Shown here in pieces: positions 26,101 to 34,719 of a stretch of DNA of 64,000 nt. Below the pieces are notes generated by a model that saw only the letters and a list, made by a program, of their open reading frames with translations, ran no database searches and was not told where the DNA came from. The stretch's first letter is position 1. Every line of letters starts with the position of its first letter. Source of the DNA: Leptasterias polaris (taxonomy: Eukaryota; Echinodermata; Asteroidea; Forcipulatida; Asteriidae); contig JAZGTN010000009.1 in NCBI GenBank assembly GCA_037783415.1, positions 11,594,001 to 11,658,000 on the forward strand. The letters run 5' to 3'. The position numbers and the translations under genes are program-made.

Positions 26101-29100
26101 ACCCCCGGTCAAAATTGACCAGTATACCGGGTCGTGTTGGGCTTGACCTACCAATGGGTCAGCATGACCCGTAATCTTTATCAATGTGTCCCGGAAGTGG
26201 GTCATGACGCTTAATCCTACTTAAAATCCCATTTTCTTGAATCTGTTTCTGTTAATTCCAGCACAAGCCCACCAAAAGCTCATCGATTGCTTCTTAGTAA
26301 CGGTCATAGATGGTGAAGGAATAACGTTCTTGGGCTTACTTTTCTAAGACATGTTTTACTTTTTAAAGAATGATAGGCCCTGGATGTGAATTGATATGAA
26401 TACTTGCACATACGAACCAAGTGTGGTAACTCAAACCTGCACAGTAGTAATACAACAAGCTACCGCTCTACACTCTAATTCTGACCCCTTTCCGGGTCCC
26501 AGGGGGGCTCGACCCACTTCTGGGTCAGTGTGACCCTGGGTAAAAATTACACGGAAATGGTCAAACTGATGTAGACTTTGAGCTACAGTAGGCCTGCCAT
26601 ATTTAACCAGTTTCCGGATAAGCCTGTCCCTGAGATAGGCCAGGCCTCCAAGAGTCTTGGTCATTTCCTGACCCGGATGTTTTTAGAGTGTACCGACTCA
26701 CAAAACGAAACCCTGACGTCCAGCAGTGGAGAGAGGTGGTTACGTGGTCACTGACCAGCTTGCTCAAGCATGTAGGAGGTCACGTGATTTGTACAATATG
26801 TATCGCTGTTTCATGTACAAAATAATACTTCTTCTTGTTTTTCTTTTCTCTTGTTATGTCGTCTTTTTGCACAAAACTCAATACATTGACAGACCCGCCA
26901 GCATCATCTACCGGAGTCATTGTTGGTGTGATCGTCGGGGTGGTTTTACTAGCTGTCATAGTTTTCTTGGTTGGAACGTTTTGGAGAAGGAAATTCAAAA
27001 ATAGAAATCGTAAGTATTGACTTTACGTCTTAATAATTGAGCTAAAATACTAATCGGATGAATAGATGAAAATGAGTTCGATTTTCATGTGATTTATTTC
27101 ACTTGCCTTTCAGGTCCAAAGGAAGTACAGCTGACAATGCAAAGGTAGACTTTCCTCTTGCTATTTTGCTTTCCTCTTATTTTCTTCTGTTCAGTTCTGT
27201 TATTTTAATAATAGGCTCATTTAATTATAAATGTTATATATTATGTCATCTCCTGTCGTGCATTACTGCACGCATGTGCGCACCCCCCCCCCCCCCATAC
27301 CTTTGGTACAGGGAATGGAAGCGCGCACGTACTGTGACTGGATGAGAGTTCATAATTCCAAGCACAGCCACAGGCCTGCTTTAATCTCGACGACATAGCC
27401 CCTTTAAGTTTTAAGTTACTTGATAATAATGTTTTTGGGTTGAACAAAGAAAAATTTACTAGAGCGGGATTTGAACCAACGACCTCCGGTTTAACGTGCC
27501 GGCGCTCAACCAACTGAGCTATTTAGCCCTATATTGGCGGTCTCCCTGTTTTGTCAATATCTTTGTTCGGTGGGTGCCAGTCAGAAGCCATTCAACCGCA
27601 AACTGCAGTGTAGCCAGGGATCACACCCAAGTATACGATACAACCTGAGAAGCGGCAGCCAGGGGATCACCTTAAGGGGATGCGACTTTTTATATCAGAT
27701 ATCAAATAATAAACCACAAGGGAAACTGACTGGGTAAATGTTTAAATGATTTTGATAATAATGTAATAACATTTTTAGTTGTGTAATTATTACTTGATAA
27801 CTAGATACTGACAACTATTTCCAATCTTTCTTCAGTCAACAACGAAGCCGGGAGAACAAACGAAATGATGTTGACGGATTATCTGACTATCAAGAGGTTT
27901 CAGGTACCTATACAATAACAATTTTTTTCCAGTGCTAAAGCCTGACGAAAACGAATTACAAAATTACGACATTTGTTAAATAAAGATAAACAACGTCTCG
28001 CAAGTGCTCAATGTTTGCGTATTTCGTATACTTCAGTAATATCGTAATAATGTTAGAAGAAGACATCTGATCACCTCCAAAAAAGAGGAATCTATTACCA
28101 TAGTATAAAAAACAACTGGTGCATGCTCTACAACGAGATCCGTGGATTGTGTACAACTCGATAGGGGCAAATAACATCCATATCTCGGGTGTACACAACA
28201 CCATGGACCCATCACAGTGTTTATGTTTTTTCTCAGACTTGGCCATTGTTGACCAATCAGCAAACAGGACATACGCGAATTTAATATTCAAGGACAAGTC
28301 TTTTCCACGTGACATGCTGAAAATTGTAAAGGAGCTTGGACAAGGTGCCTTCGGGCAGGTGTTTCTGGCTGAAGCAAATGGACTCATTAAGAAGTCGAAA
28401 ATTACATTAGTCGCCGTCAAGACACTCAAAGGTGCGTATAGTGATTTAACAACTCTACACAATGTATGTTTTGTAAAAGACAACAGTTGTGTAGTTTAAT
28501 ATTTCACTGAGCGAAGGTAACAGTTGAGTAAATAAATATCATAATTAGTTAACTATTTTTCAAAGAAATGTTCGGCAAAGAATAATGATGTTGTTTGATG
28601 TCACATAAATAATATGAAAGTTTGCATATTTTGCAAACCCCCAAAAAGACTAATACTAGGCGTGTAAAAGTGTTTATTTCAAGTTTGCCTAAAAATGTTT
28701 ACCTTCATGAAGTTTTTCAGTTTTGGCATTGCATCCAAACAGCCTGTCACAATACTATATACAAATATTCTTACATAGTCGTCAAGAAAGTCAATGTCTT
28801 AGTTAAACAAAATAATTCAAGTTATTGATAATTTTAATTTAAAACACTTTTTCGTAGACGGCGCAAGTCAAAGTGACAAAGATGATTTGATTCGAGAGAT
28901 GGACCTGATGAAGAAGTTGCCTGATCACAAAAACGTTGTCAGACTTATGGGATTCTCGATCGAACAAGGTACAGATAACTTTCACTTGTTCCCATTGTCT
29001 TTGAGGAAGTAAATTTTACCAGTTTGGATAACTGAGTGTTTCCGATTTTAGTGGTGTATTGCTCTATTATTACAGGTTTTTGTTGTTGCTGTTGGATGTG

Positions 29101-32100
29101 GTGGTGGTGTTGTTGGTATTTTTTGTTGTTTTTCTATTGTCTTTTTTTAAAAATGTAATTCATTTATTGCGCTATTTGTTGCGTTGTTTGTTTAAGTTGC
29201 ACTGTTTTGATATTATTGTGTTATATGTTGCGTGGTATGTCATCACTGCGTTGTTTGTTATTAACGCACAATTTTGCCGTTTTTTTTACGGTATCCGTTC
29301 GTCTGTTTCGAAATATTGAAAATATCGCAAACCGACATTATTAATATTATTATTTTGTTTTTACTTTTAGGCCTGAGGCTTTTAAATGCCTTTTACATAT
29401 TTCTTAGAAGCCTTCGTCAATAAAACTGAAATACATGTTATTGCTTAACCCTTCCAGATCCTCCTTACATTATAGTTGAGTACCTATCCAAAGGTAATCT
29501 GAAAGACTTGCTGAAAGACAGTCGCAGTAAAGGAGGAAGTGTGTACGGAAACCTGCATGGTGTGAGTAGGTCACTCACATCTTGGGACCTTATGAAGTTT
29601 GCTAATGACGTAGCTGACGGTATGCACTACATATCAGCACAGAAGGTACATGTAAATATAAGGGTACCCATGATTTGCGCTGGATCCACTAGATGGGAAG
29701 TGTGTGCAGTTGTACTAATTGTTGGTTGCTATTGGAATATTCGCGGTTTTCTAAGATGTAGTACTTTTGTTTTTGTTTCATCACAGTGTATCCATAGGGA
29801 CCTTGCTGCTCGCAACGTTCTTGTTGCTGAAGACATGACTTGCAAGGTGTCTGATTTCGGACTTGCTCGAGATGTGATTGACAATAGAGTATACGAAAGA
29901 AAATCTGAGGTTAGTTGACTAAACAGTAAAATCCTGGCACGCGTTTTTATTACTTTTCGTAAAACTACACATTACACTTGAAAAGTGTTCTCATTTTAGC
30001 AGGCGTGCATATTATAAGTCTGCTGCCACCTAGCGTCCAGAAAGTCACCAATTAGTTTTGCGAATTGATGGACGAGATGGCACGTTATTTGAAAAGCCTT
30101 GTTATGTTTATGAAAATAAAATCAAACTGTGATCCAAAAAATCTGTAGCTTGCTTTTAAATGCTTGATTGTTGGCAGGGACGACTGCCTCTCCGCTGGAT
30201 GGCATTGGAGTCTATACTTGATGAGATGTACACAACAAAGAGTGACGTATGGTCATTTGGAGTACTATTATGGGAAATTGTTACACTTGGTAAGTTCTTC
30301 CTCAAAAATACATGTTGTAGCTATAATGCTTCACAGGGGTCTGACCCACTTCTGGGTCAGGCTGACCCAGCTGACCCTGGTTTTAAAAGAAATGGGATTT
30401 TAACCATATATTGCTGCGTCAGTTTGATCCTTTTCTGGGTCATTTTGACACAGATTCCGGGTCATATTGACCCAGTAACGTGTCAGGCTCCAAGAGACCC
30501 TAAATCCGAATCAAATCTGACCTGGGAGTCTTGAGGGTGTAAACAGGGGCGTCGATCGCTACTGAAAAGTAGGGGGGACGGGCGAGCAAGTCTTGAAAAA
30601 ATACATCTTACATTATTTGCACCCCGCACCATTACTTGTACATTTAATTTCTGTGTTACACTTATTCCCTATTTTTTGTTTGACCAGGGAGGCAAGTAAT
30701 TACAGGGAGTGATATTTAACAATAACATCATCCGAAATGGGGTTTGGGCCTGGGTTTCCCTTATGTAAAACCGAGATTCTAACAAATACAAACATCCTAT
30801 TCGCAATCCTTTTTAATTGAAACCACATTGCGACAATTTCTTCAGTAAAATTGAGAGAGTTTTTGATGTTTTTTGTTTCTTCTTTCGTTTTTCTTTTATT
30901 TTAATTTAGGCCTATATCTTGTTTTTAGAATAAAAAATAATAACACTGAACAAACTGCTCCTATTTATTTTAATGGATTTTACTATATTTTGTGTGTTGT
31001 GCAATTTATTGTAACAAAATGTAACACATTTGCACTTGCACGCACACACAGACTTCCTTTGTGGAGGGATCGTGTACCGTACATTATAGCATACACAAAC
31101 GACACATTGAATGCTAACAAGGTATGTAAGCGGGATGTCTTGGACGAAACTTTTCGTCTATTGTCTGTATTATAGAAACGGAAATAGGCCCAAAATACCA
31201 TTCTGCGCGTAGTCCATCAGAAAAAAGATGAAAATGAAGAAAACATTTCACCGTTTGTTCGCTATTCTTTTATTTGAACAAAAATTGTAATGAAATATTA
31301 AATCAAGAAAATGGTGTATATTTTTATATTTTTTTGCATATTTCTAATGAACAGTCAATCAAAAAGTGGGGGGGACATCTGATATGCTGTCCCCCCCAGT
31401 CTAAAAAGTGGGGGGGGGGGGGGGGACATGTCCCCCCCGTCCCCCACCCATCGACGCCCTTGGGTGTAAAGGAAGTAAAGCTTCTTTAAAACGAAACAGT
31501 ATAAATCTATTTTGCTCTCTTACTATTTGTCTTTATTCTCGATTCAATTTTATTCGCAGGTGCCCGACCATATCCTACAATGAGTGCTAAAATGATGCTA
31601 AATGAGCTTCGTGGTGGGTACCGTATGCCCAAACCAACACACTGTCAAGAGGAACTGTAAGTTAGCTATACCTTTACTGCAAGTGTTATGAACGGGAAAA
31701 TATCGGGTACATTGAACCCCAAGGTCATTGATCTGAGTTGAGTCTGGGTGGAGTCCCTTATCTGAGCCAATTTGCCCTGAAATCCACATCAACACACAAA
31801 TCTCAGATACAAAAAGCTGAAATCAAACCGAAAAAACCACAACGACAATAGCAACAACATTAATAACAACAACAACAACAGCAAAGAGACTATCTACTCT
31901 CCAAGCTTTTGGTTTTAAACGAAAGATTAAATCGAGAAAAGGGTTCAGAATTACCTGGGATTGTGCATTGCATTTAAAATCTATCCTGGGCACTTCTTAC
32001 CTATACAAGGATTAAGGCCACGGTGGTGGTTTTTTCTTCGCTTATCGCGTGAAAGTTGACATTTAGGGCGTTTGTAATAAGTATACCGGCATTTCAGTTC

Positions 32101-32447
32101 AACTATGGTTTCGTGATGATGTCTTTAATAGTTACATTTATTTGGATGTACAAATTGTTTCTTAGGTATCAGATGATGCTAAAATGCTGGGAAGAGCAGC
32201 CAGAGAAACGACCAACGTTTGAAGTAATTACACATGAGCTTCACAGTCTAAGAGAATTAGACAAAGTAAGTTTGTATAGAGTTTTTGTCAATCAAAATGA
32301 TTACAATTTTTATTCAGCTGTGCTGACTAACATTAATGATGATTGTTTTTGTTGTTTTATTCCCTACAGGATTACATAATAGTAACCGCCTACGAGGAAA
32401 CCATTTATGTGGTCACCATACCTGATGGCGAGCAGGAAAAATGTTAG
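8052..32447 (+). CDS. Gene A: Ig/FN3 receptor tyrosine kinase with several alternative first-exon cassettes
   Basis: Single-pass membrane receptor tyrosine kinase, spliced. Exons with GT-AG borders: first-exon cassettes (8052-8094 with 8615-9013; 10017-10065 with 10359-10721; 15828-15900 with 16827-17201), then Ig 18079-18405, 18800-19132, 21568-21885, 23261-23587, FN3 23884-24168, microexon 24493-24516, Cys/RRRR domain 25704-25988, TM 26893-27009, juxtamembrane 27114-27144 and 27836-27903, kinase 28237-28431, 28858-28968, 29458-29645, 29787-29909, 30178-30289, 31560-31656, 32166-32265, and tail 32370-32447 with stop. Using the second cassette and skipping 16827-17201, the CDS is 3531 nt (1176 aa) without an internal stop. 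The kinase resembles the FGFR/VEGFR/Tie-like class, but the exact subfamily is not resolved. The ligand is unknown. Whether several V exons are joined in one transcript or used alternatively cannot be told from DNA. A paralog lies at 39198-62718. Confidence 0.88.
8615..9013 (+). CDS. Gene A V-like Ig exon 1
   Basis: A 399-nt exon, phase 1 at both ends, with a pyrimidine-rich acceptor and a gtaagt donor. It encodes about 133 aa of a V-type Ig fold: TTLSCSY (B-strand Cys), LDWFKGE (C-strand Trp) and DSGRYLCRV (F-strand Cys). It would be the outermost extracellular domain when spliced to the exon at 8052. Degenerate copies lie upstream of gene B at 37600-38572. Confidence 0.85.
9815..10016 (+). 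promoter_or_regulatory. Conserved upstream block of signal exon 2 (putative promoter)
   Basis: Nearly identical to 14655-14861 and related to 7810-8051 and 39000-39197. It holds GGAAGTAACC at 9824-9833 and AACCAGGAAGTG near 9890, both ETS-type cores, then 'ggttttgcagcgcatgaag' at the exon. Function is inferred from conservation only. Confidence 0.4.
10017..10065 (+). CDS. Gene A signal-peptide exon 2
   Basis: Encodes [17 protein letters not shown], a classic short signal peptide with a Lys n-region and a Leu/Ile/Val core. It ends in phase 1 at a gtaagt donor, matching the phase of the V-like exon at 10359. This is the best-preserved first exon of gene A. Confidence 0.85.
10359..10721 (+). 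CDS. Gene A V-like Ig exon 2
   Basis: A 363-nt phase 1-1 exon coding 121 aa with [19 protein letters not shown] and a canonical [10 protein letters not shown], the F-strand YWC of V-type domains. Its counterpart in gene B (39742-40104) has the same length. The two are almost identical except for a cluster of changes in the C'-C'' region. Confidence 0.9.
10735..10920. repeat. Short tandem repeat, unit about 40-45 bp
   Basis: Roughly four degenerate units alternating 'acctaaatgtcgccc' and 'gacctaaatgtagcccca' right after the donor of V-like exon 2. The gene B counterpart intron lacks it. Confidence 0.8.
11045..11140. mobile_element. LINE 3'-end relic with (AAT)n
   Basis: An AAT microsatellite (about 11041-11072) abuts 'gcatttatatagtagcgcc' and 'ctcaaggcgctttacat', the sequence commonly left by CR1/L2-type LINE 3' ends. 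There is no coding remainder. Confidence 0.5.
11280..12140. repeat. Tandem satellite, period about 130 bp
   Basis: About six to seven diverged units, each with 'aaggtcaacatggggtcacg', 'cccaaggctaat', 'gcccaaggagtctataact', 'gttcttgagatatggtccca' and 'cttccggttgacc'. The CTTCCGGTTGACC landmark recurs near 11511, 11640, 11770, 11898 and 12030. It lies in an intron of gene A and has no counterpart in gene B. Confidence 0.9.
12373..12403. repeat. Perfect 13-bp-arm hairpin
   Basis: AGCTGTTCCGACT, loop GAAAT, then the exact complement AGTCGGAACAGCT. It could form a strong RNA hairpin within intron RNA. Confidence 0.8.
12462..12860. repeat. Direct duplication of about 170 bp, period about 235 bp
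   Basis: 'agggggagaggtttccagca', 'cctcagccagatcctcagca' and 'gtaattaactgattgcataa' occur in the same order in two copies, at about 12462-12620 and 12690-12860. No coding content. Confidence 0.8.
12870..13900. other. No gene seen; repeat-like intronic DNA
   Basis: Contains short inverted motifs around 'agacttggttccaagtctgt' and a 20-nt C run at 13803-13822. No exon of the family is visible. It ends where homology to the sequence after V-like exon 1 (9014 onward) resumes at about 13905. Confidence 0.45.
14655..14861 (+). promoter_or_regulatory. Duplicated upstream block before broken signal exon 3
   Basis: Same motif order as at 9815-10016, including GGAAGTAACC at 14666-14675 and AACCAGGAAGTG. 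It remains well conserved although the exon it would drive is frameshifted. Confidence 0.35.
14862..14909 (+). pseudogene. Frameshifted signal-peptide exon 3
   Basis: Reads ATGAAGATGCAGGACTATCA, whereas functional copies have 'atgtcagg'. Loss of two bases after the second ATG shifts the frame, giving a TAA at the end of the exon and losing the hydrophobic core. The gtaagt donor is intact. No V-like exon follows directly. Confidence 0.8.
15177..15790. other. No gene seen
   Basis: Intergenic or intronic sequence between signal exons 3 and 4. Open frames here (for example 15471-15665) show no recognisable domain. Confidence 0.4.
15828..15900 (+). CDS. Gene A signal-peptide exon 4 (unrelated sequence)
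   Basis: ATG-ATG at 15828 opens 24 codons with a hydrophobic core [13 protein letters not shown] and ends in phase 1 at gtaaag, the phase required by the V-like exon at 16827. The sequence is unlike the other signal exons and lacks their upstream block. The length and hydrophobicity fit a signal peptide, but there is no homolog here to confirm it. Confidence 0.55.
16015..16290 (-). mobile_element. tRNA-derived SINE
   Basis: On the minus strand the head reads 'gtcgtggccgag' (A box) with 'gggtttgaatcccactcat' (B box), followed by the SINE body 'gcccctgagcaaggtactta'. The same body occurs in opposite orientation at 25145-25340 and 53065-53290. The head is similar to Leu/Ser-type tRNAs. Confidence 0.7.
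16827..17201 (+). CDS. Gene A V-like Ig exon 3
   Basis: A 375-nt phase 1-1 exon (125 aa) with [18 protein letters not shown] and [10 protein letters not shown], giving the Cys-Trp-Cys core of a V/I-type Ig fold. Acceptor 'gtctccag' and donor gtgagt are good. It is followed directly by the common Ig exon at 18079. Gene B has no obvious counterpart, so this domain was gained by A or lost from B. Confidence 0.85.
17390..17840. repeat. Dispersed repeat with partial inverted ends
   Basis: 17390-17450 holds 'ggcctgacgtttcgatcctg' and 'gcagagtctttctcaaaggc', a type of sequence I associate with ends of Penelope-like elements. 17668-17840 is bounded by inverted 'ggcaataacggtgtgagga' / 'ggcaataacagtgtgaaga'. 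A poly-T run sits at 17610-17628. The family assignment is uncertain. Confidence 0.4.
18079..18405 (+). CDS. Gene A Ig domain exon (second Ig)
   Basis: 327 nt, phase 1-1, 'tgtttcag' acceptor and gtaagt donor. [20 protein letters not shown] and ILQCLAIND give the B- and F-strand cysteines and the C-strand Trp of a C2-like Ig fold. The gene B counterpart at 41112-41456 is strongly diverged. A stop-bearing partial copy lies at 20286-20433. Confidence 0.88.
18800..19132 (+). CDS. Gene A Ig domain exon (third Ig)
   Basis: 333 nt, phase 1-1. [20 protein letters not shown] and [11 protein letters not shown] are typical of the nephrin/CD80-like C2 set. Gene B counterpart is 41735-42070. Confidence 0.88.
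20286..20433 (+). pseudogene. Partial, stop-terminated copy of the second Ig exon
   Basis: Matches the first half of the exon at 18079: [30 protein letters not shown] and ASFTWTV, then a TAG stop and no second cysteine. The acceptor region is not preserved. It is a relic of an internal exon duplication. Confidence 0.85.
20550..20610. repeat. Repeat end plus poly-T tract
   Basis: 'agggtcgaaacattaggtca' followed by about 18 T resembles, in the opposite orientation, the end sequence at 17390-17420. Probably the relic of one family. Confidence 0.4.
21095..21360. mobile_element. Truncated SINE body
   Basis: 'tgtacgtggattgggttgtc' and 'gactgcgtgggttttcactg' are typical of a dispersed SINE body. 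No A or B box is retained. Confidence 0.4.
21568..21885 (+). CDS. Gene A Ig domain exon (fourth Ig)
   Basis: 318 nt, phase 1-1. [19 protein letters not shown] and [12 protein letters not shown] supply the Cys-Trp-Cys core. Gene B exon 42887-43195 is nearly identical outside a 15-residue patch ([19 protein letters not shown] in A) and is 3 codons shorter. Confidence 0.9.
22635..22925 (+). mobile_element. tRNA-derived SINE (shared with gene B)
   Basis: 'ttgcatgggtggtagtgcgt' and 'gttcgattcccggc' form A and B boxes, followed by a conserved body ending 'gaccgttgtcatatcatgtg'. A homologous copy sits at the equivalent place in gene B (51078-51380), so it predates the gene duplication. Confidence 0.75.
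22934..23218 (-). mobile_element. LINE 3' tail inserted in gene A only
   Basis: Gene B reads continuously from 'tcatatcatgtgg' to 'ttgacatt'. Gene A has about 285 extra bases here: (TTA)n, 'tcgaccacaacagtac', AT-rich sequence, (CAAT)n at about 23110-23150 and (AAAT)n. Read on the minus strand this is a 3' LINE end with an (AAT)n tail. It lies 40-50 bp from the acceptor of the fifth Ig exon. Confidence 0.65.
23261..23587 (+). CDS. Gene A Ig domain exon (fifth Ig, I-set)
   Basis: 327 nt, phase 1-1. [19 protein letters not shown] and [15 protein letters not shown] are I-set signatures. It lacks three residues present in gene B (51424-51759, which reads LNPDNEE). Confidence 0.92.
23884..24168 (+). 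CDS. Gene A fibronectin type III exon
   Basis: 285 nt, phase 1-1, 95 aa. [36 protein letters not shown] and the LGRNPSPG loop are an unmistakable FN3 domain. Gene B counterpart is 52116-52400, almost identical. Confidence 0.93.
24493..24516 (+). CDS. 24-nt microexon of gene A
   Basis: A 24-base segment between 'gtcgtcaag' and gtaaat encodes GAPILDL plus two split codons, phase 1-1, so it can be included or skipped without a frame change. The equivalent at 52729-52752 in gene B is also 24 nt with both splice signals kept, although the surrounding introns have diverged. Confidence 0.6.
   Translation: MEHQSWI
25145..25340 (+). mobile_element. SINE body, shared with gene B
   Basis: 'gagcaagacacttaaccaca', 'aggctcctagtggatgatac' and 'cgtgcccctggtgaaa' match the minus-strand SINE at 16015-16290. 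The gene B copy is at 53065-53290. The tRNA head is lost. Confidence 0.65.
25704..25988 (+). CDS. Gene A juxtamembrane Cys domain with RRRR site
   Basis: 285 nt, phase 1-1, 95 aa between FN3 and TM. It contains [23 protein letters not shown], a tetra-arginine run [12 protein letters not shown] at about residues 60-71, then KLCQMNG and CSDFTD. The RRRR/A junction fits a furin-type R-X-K/R-R site. I do not recognise the domain. The position suggests ectodomain processing near the membrane; six Cys could hold fragments together. Gene B 53398-53679 conserves all of this. Confidence 0.85.
26090..26690. mobile_element. TGACCC-rich TIR element (MITE)
   Basis: Ends are CACTCgAAACAaccCCCGGTCA and inverted CACTCTAAAAACATCCGGGTCA. 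The interior is rich in TGACCC/GGGTCA. A deleted remnant sits at 53736-53797 in gene B. Confidence 0.6.
26893..27009 (+). CDS. Gene A transmembrane exon
   Basis: Encodes DPPASSTG followed by a 23-24-residue hydrophobic helix ([20 protein letters not shown]) and a basic stop-transfer RRKFKNRNR. In gene B the exon starts 21 nt earlier after 'gcacag'. In gene A that acceptor reads 'gcacaa' at 26871-26876, so the next in-frame AG at 26891-26892 ('ttgacag') must be used. Phase 1-1, no frame change. Confidence 0.8.
27114..27903 (+). CDS. Gene A juxtamembrane exons
   Basis: Two small exons, 27114-27144 (31 nt, phase 1 to 2, [11 protein letters not shown]) and 27836-27903 (68 nt, phase 2 to 1, [20 protein letters not shown] and EVS). 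They form a charged cytoplasmic juxtamembrane region with a Tyr in a DYQEVS context, a possible phosphorylation site. Gene B equivalents: 54232-54262 and 55575-55642. Confidence 0.8.
27430..27570 (-). mobile_element. tRNA-like SINE, inverted relative to gene B
   Basis: Minus strand reads 'gctaaatagctcagttggtt' (A box), a GTTAA anticodon-like loop, 'ggttcaaatccc' (B box) and an AT-rich tail 'taaatttttctttgttcaac'. The acceptor stem does not pair and no CCA context exists, so it is SINE-like rather than a working tRNA. In gene B the same segment is on the + strand. Confidence 0.7.
28237..28968 (+). CDS. Gene A kinase N-lobe exons
   Basis: Exon 28237-28431 carries [20 protein letters not shown] with the Gly-rich loop GQGAFGQV and the ATP-binding Lys in LVAVKTL. 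Exon 28858-28968 carries helix [21 protein letters not shown], with the Glu that pairs with the Lys. Upstream residues [10 protein letters not shown] hold a further Tyr. Both exons match gene B almost base for base. Confidence 0.95.
29458..29909 (+). CDS. Gene A kinase hinge and catalytic-core exons
   Basis: Exon 29458-29645 encodes the hinge [13 protein letters not shown] and a short kinase insert, ending in phase 0. Exon 29787-29909 holds [13 protein letters not shown] (catalytic Asp and tyrosine-kinase-specific AAR) and [10 protein letters not shown]. The activation segment has a single Tyr (NRVYERKSE). All catalytic residues are intact. Confidence 0.95.
30178..32447 (+). CDS. Gene A kinase C-lobe and tail exons
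   Basis: Exons 30178-30289 ([29 protein letters not shown]), 31560-31656 ([21 protein letters not shown]), 32166-32265 ([16 protein letters not shown]) and 32370-32447. The tail is short: [20 protein letters not shown], then EQEKC and a stop. Its tyrosines are candidate docking sites. In gene B the middle Tyr is Phe. Confidence 0.95.
30544..31462. mobile_element. hAT-type non-autonomous element
   Basis: The 8-bp duplication GGTGTAAA occurs at 30536-30543 and 31463-31470. Ends are CAGGGGCGTCGAT and inverted CAAGGGCGTCGAT. Gene B shows the uninterrupted site 'gagggtgtaaaggaag' (61558-61573). No transposase frame; internal G/C runs at 31405-31445. The 8-bp duplication and CA(G)GGG-type end are hAT hallmarks. 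It sits in a kinase intron. Confidence 0.92.
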
Positions 32448-32822
32448 CCCATTTTGCAGCTTTTTCATATTCCTGATAAACAATTAACCAAACACATAAG
32501 TTTTGCAAATTTGGTACGGGCTTTATGTCACCTTAACGTTCATATACTTTAATTAAACAAAATCAAATCGATGACGTTCAAAGACAAAATAATATATCTC
32601 TTTTGCAAATATTGTTTATTTAGAGCAATTATGCCTGTCTAACTTAGGTAAATTTCGAGTTTTTAGTGCACCGGTATTTTTATAATGATTGTAAAGTGCT
32701 TGTATATACAGAGAGTTGTGGCGTTCTATAGCCTGTGTCCTTGTTGACACAGGTACATGATTCGACTAGGCACCGTCACTTATAAGTAATGCATTGTAAA
32801 CTGACCATGATCATGCCATCAT

Positions 32823-32828
32823 AATAAA
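32823..32828 (+). terminator. Candidate polyadenylation signal of gene A
   Basis: AATAAA 376 nt after the stop, in a 3' flank that is conserved with gene B (AATAAA at 63159-63164). Confidence 0.5.
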
Positions 32829-33499
32829 TCCACTCTTACAGGCGAGGAGGATTATAAACATTTTTTCGGAACGGTATCATCATGGGTGTTTTGAGAGATG
32901 TCTTTTATCTGGAAAGTTTTGCTGAATATCGACGGTGGATGGTCAAATCTGGTGACACGGGACAAATCTTAATTCATACTTTTGTAACTTTTTTAATTGA
33001 AGCACACTCTCAAGATTTATGCAGAAAGATCTATAAAAAAAAGTATTGTGTTATATGATGTAACAGATATAAACAACGTTTGCTTTTTGATAATTGCCTT
33101 TATATAGTTTATGATATTAATGTTTTATGCAAAAACTCAAAAGTATTATGATTATTGTTGGACTAAAATCGGCCTGTATGAATGACCATTTATATAACAA
33201 TAATAATACGTAAAGTCGATGGAGAATACGTACACGATATTGATATTTTTGTACCAGTAGTTTAGTTAATTAATTCATGATGATGTAGTAACATGATGGT
33301 TAATTTCATCAATCAAATTTTATCAAGTATTATTATACCACTTTCTGAAATTTGAATATGCTCCAGAAAAATAGCTTGATCTTGCCCTAGTTCCTTTTAC
33401 CGAACATGATAAAACATACTTTTCGTTTTCTGTTTAAGGACAAGTCAATGCTTTTTACTGAAAACTACTAAGTGAGATTGAGTTCACTTCTTTAGCTAT

Positions 33500-34715
33500 T
33501 CACAACCACGCTACTGTAGATTACGGAGTATGGGTACATGGGTACGGTCATTGACAATAAACTAAAATGGATACTAAAATACTCTGTGGTAAAGCTAGCC
33601 AACGGCTCTATTCCCTCAGAAAATTTAAATGGTTTAATGTAGATAACTGTATCTTGGTTCTTTTTTATCAGTCTTTGATTCAAAGCATTCTTACTTAATT
33701 AGTTTTATCTGTAATTTTTGGAGTGTACAACAGAAAATGTTTACAAATTGGAAAGACCTAGGAAGAGTGCTCAGCGCATTGAAGCGGCTATAAGTTCTCT
33801 ATGAAAAGCAGGTTCTGTTAAAGGTTCATAAAATAATGCATGACCCCTCACACTCACTGCACAATTGTTTTTTATTCGATGGATCAGGTATCCCTCTCCA
33901 TGTCGCTCCAGACAATATTTTGTTAAGTTAACCCCCTGTGGGAAACACAATACTCCAATTTGCCCCGTTGCACGGGCGTACTCAAGCGGTAGGCGTTTTA
34001 TGTTGGGGTGTAAATAACTGTGTTTGGGGTGCACAGATCTTGTTCTAATGGTCTGAACAGTTGAATCTAACTTCACTGAACACACACACCAAAGATGTTA
34101 ACATTCTGGCTCAAATCTGGCCCAATACAATCCATACACCAAACAGCCATAGACCACAGGCACAACTGCACAAACGAATGCCGCTTTGGCTCCGACCCAC
34201 ATTTGTGACAACTGGCCTACCCGATGAATGACCTCTAGGAAAAAATCGGTTCAGCCACTTGTTAAGGACCGTTCAGGGTTGGATGAAAATTAATTTCAGC
34301 GAAATTGAATTAAAAAAAGGTGTTATAATTAACAAAATAGAAAAAAGTGCCTACGGCTTGAGTACAGCTGTTTACCCCAGGGTTCCTGTAACGTGTTTTT
34401 TGCCTCCTCTTGCCTACTAAAAACTCACAAGTCAACCCCTGATCACCTCTACATTGTATCTTACGTTTCTTTCTTTTTATCTCCTGGTGTGCTGTATCTT
34501 CTTTTTTTTTAAGGTAGTATGTTAATGTAGTTTTTGATGTTTGTTGTACTTTGCGTGTTCATGTCGTAATTTCAGATGTTAATGCGTTTTTGTGGGTTTT
34601 TTCGTTTTACTCTGTGCCTACATACATATAGTTGTTTTTTTACCTGTGGAAATTTAATTTCCTAGTTTTAAAAGTTTTGACAATAAATGCTGGCAATCTA
34701 TCTATCTTTAAAATG
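33500..34715 (+). mobile_element. Decayed LINE, RT C-terminal part and 3' UTR
   Basis: Frames broken by stops still read SQRLYSLRKFKWFNVDNCIL, LFYQSLIQSILT and, after shifts, KIMHDPSHSLHN, the tail region of CR1/L2-like LINE proteins. The AT-rich 3' part ends near 'caataaatgctggcaatcta'. The start of the same relic follows gene B at about 63840-63988, so it was part of the duplicated segment. Confidence 0.65.
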
Positions 34716-34719
34716 CATT

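Noticed and set aside
33771..34085. Minus-strand 104-codon open frame
   Set aside because: It is the shadow of a decayed + strand LINE whose motifs read in the other orientation.
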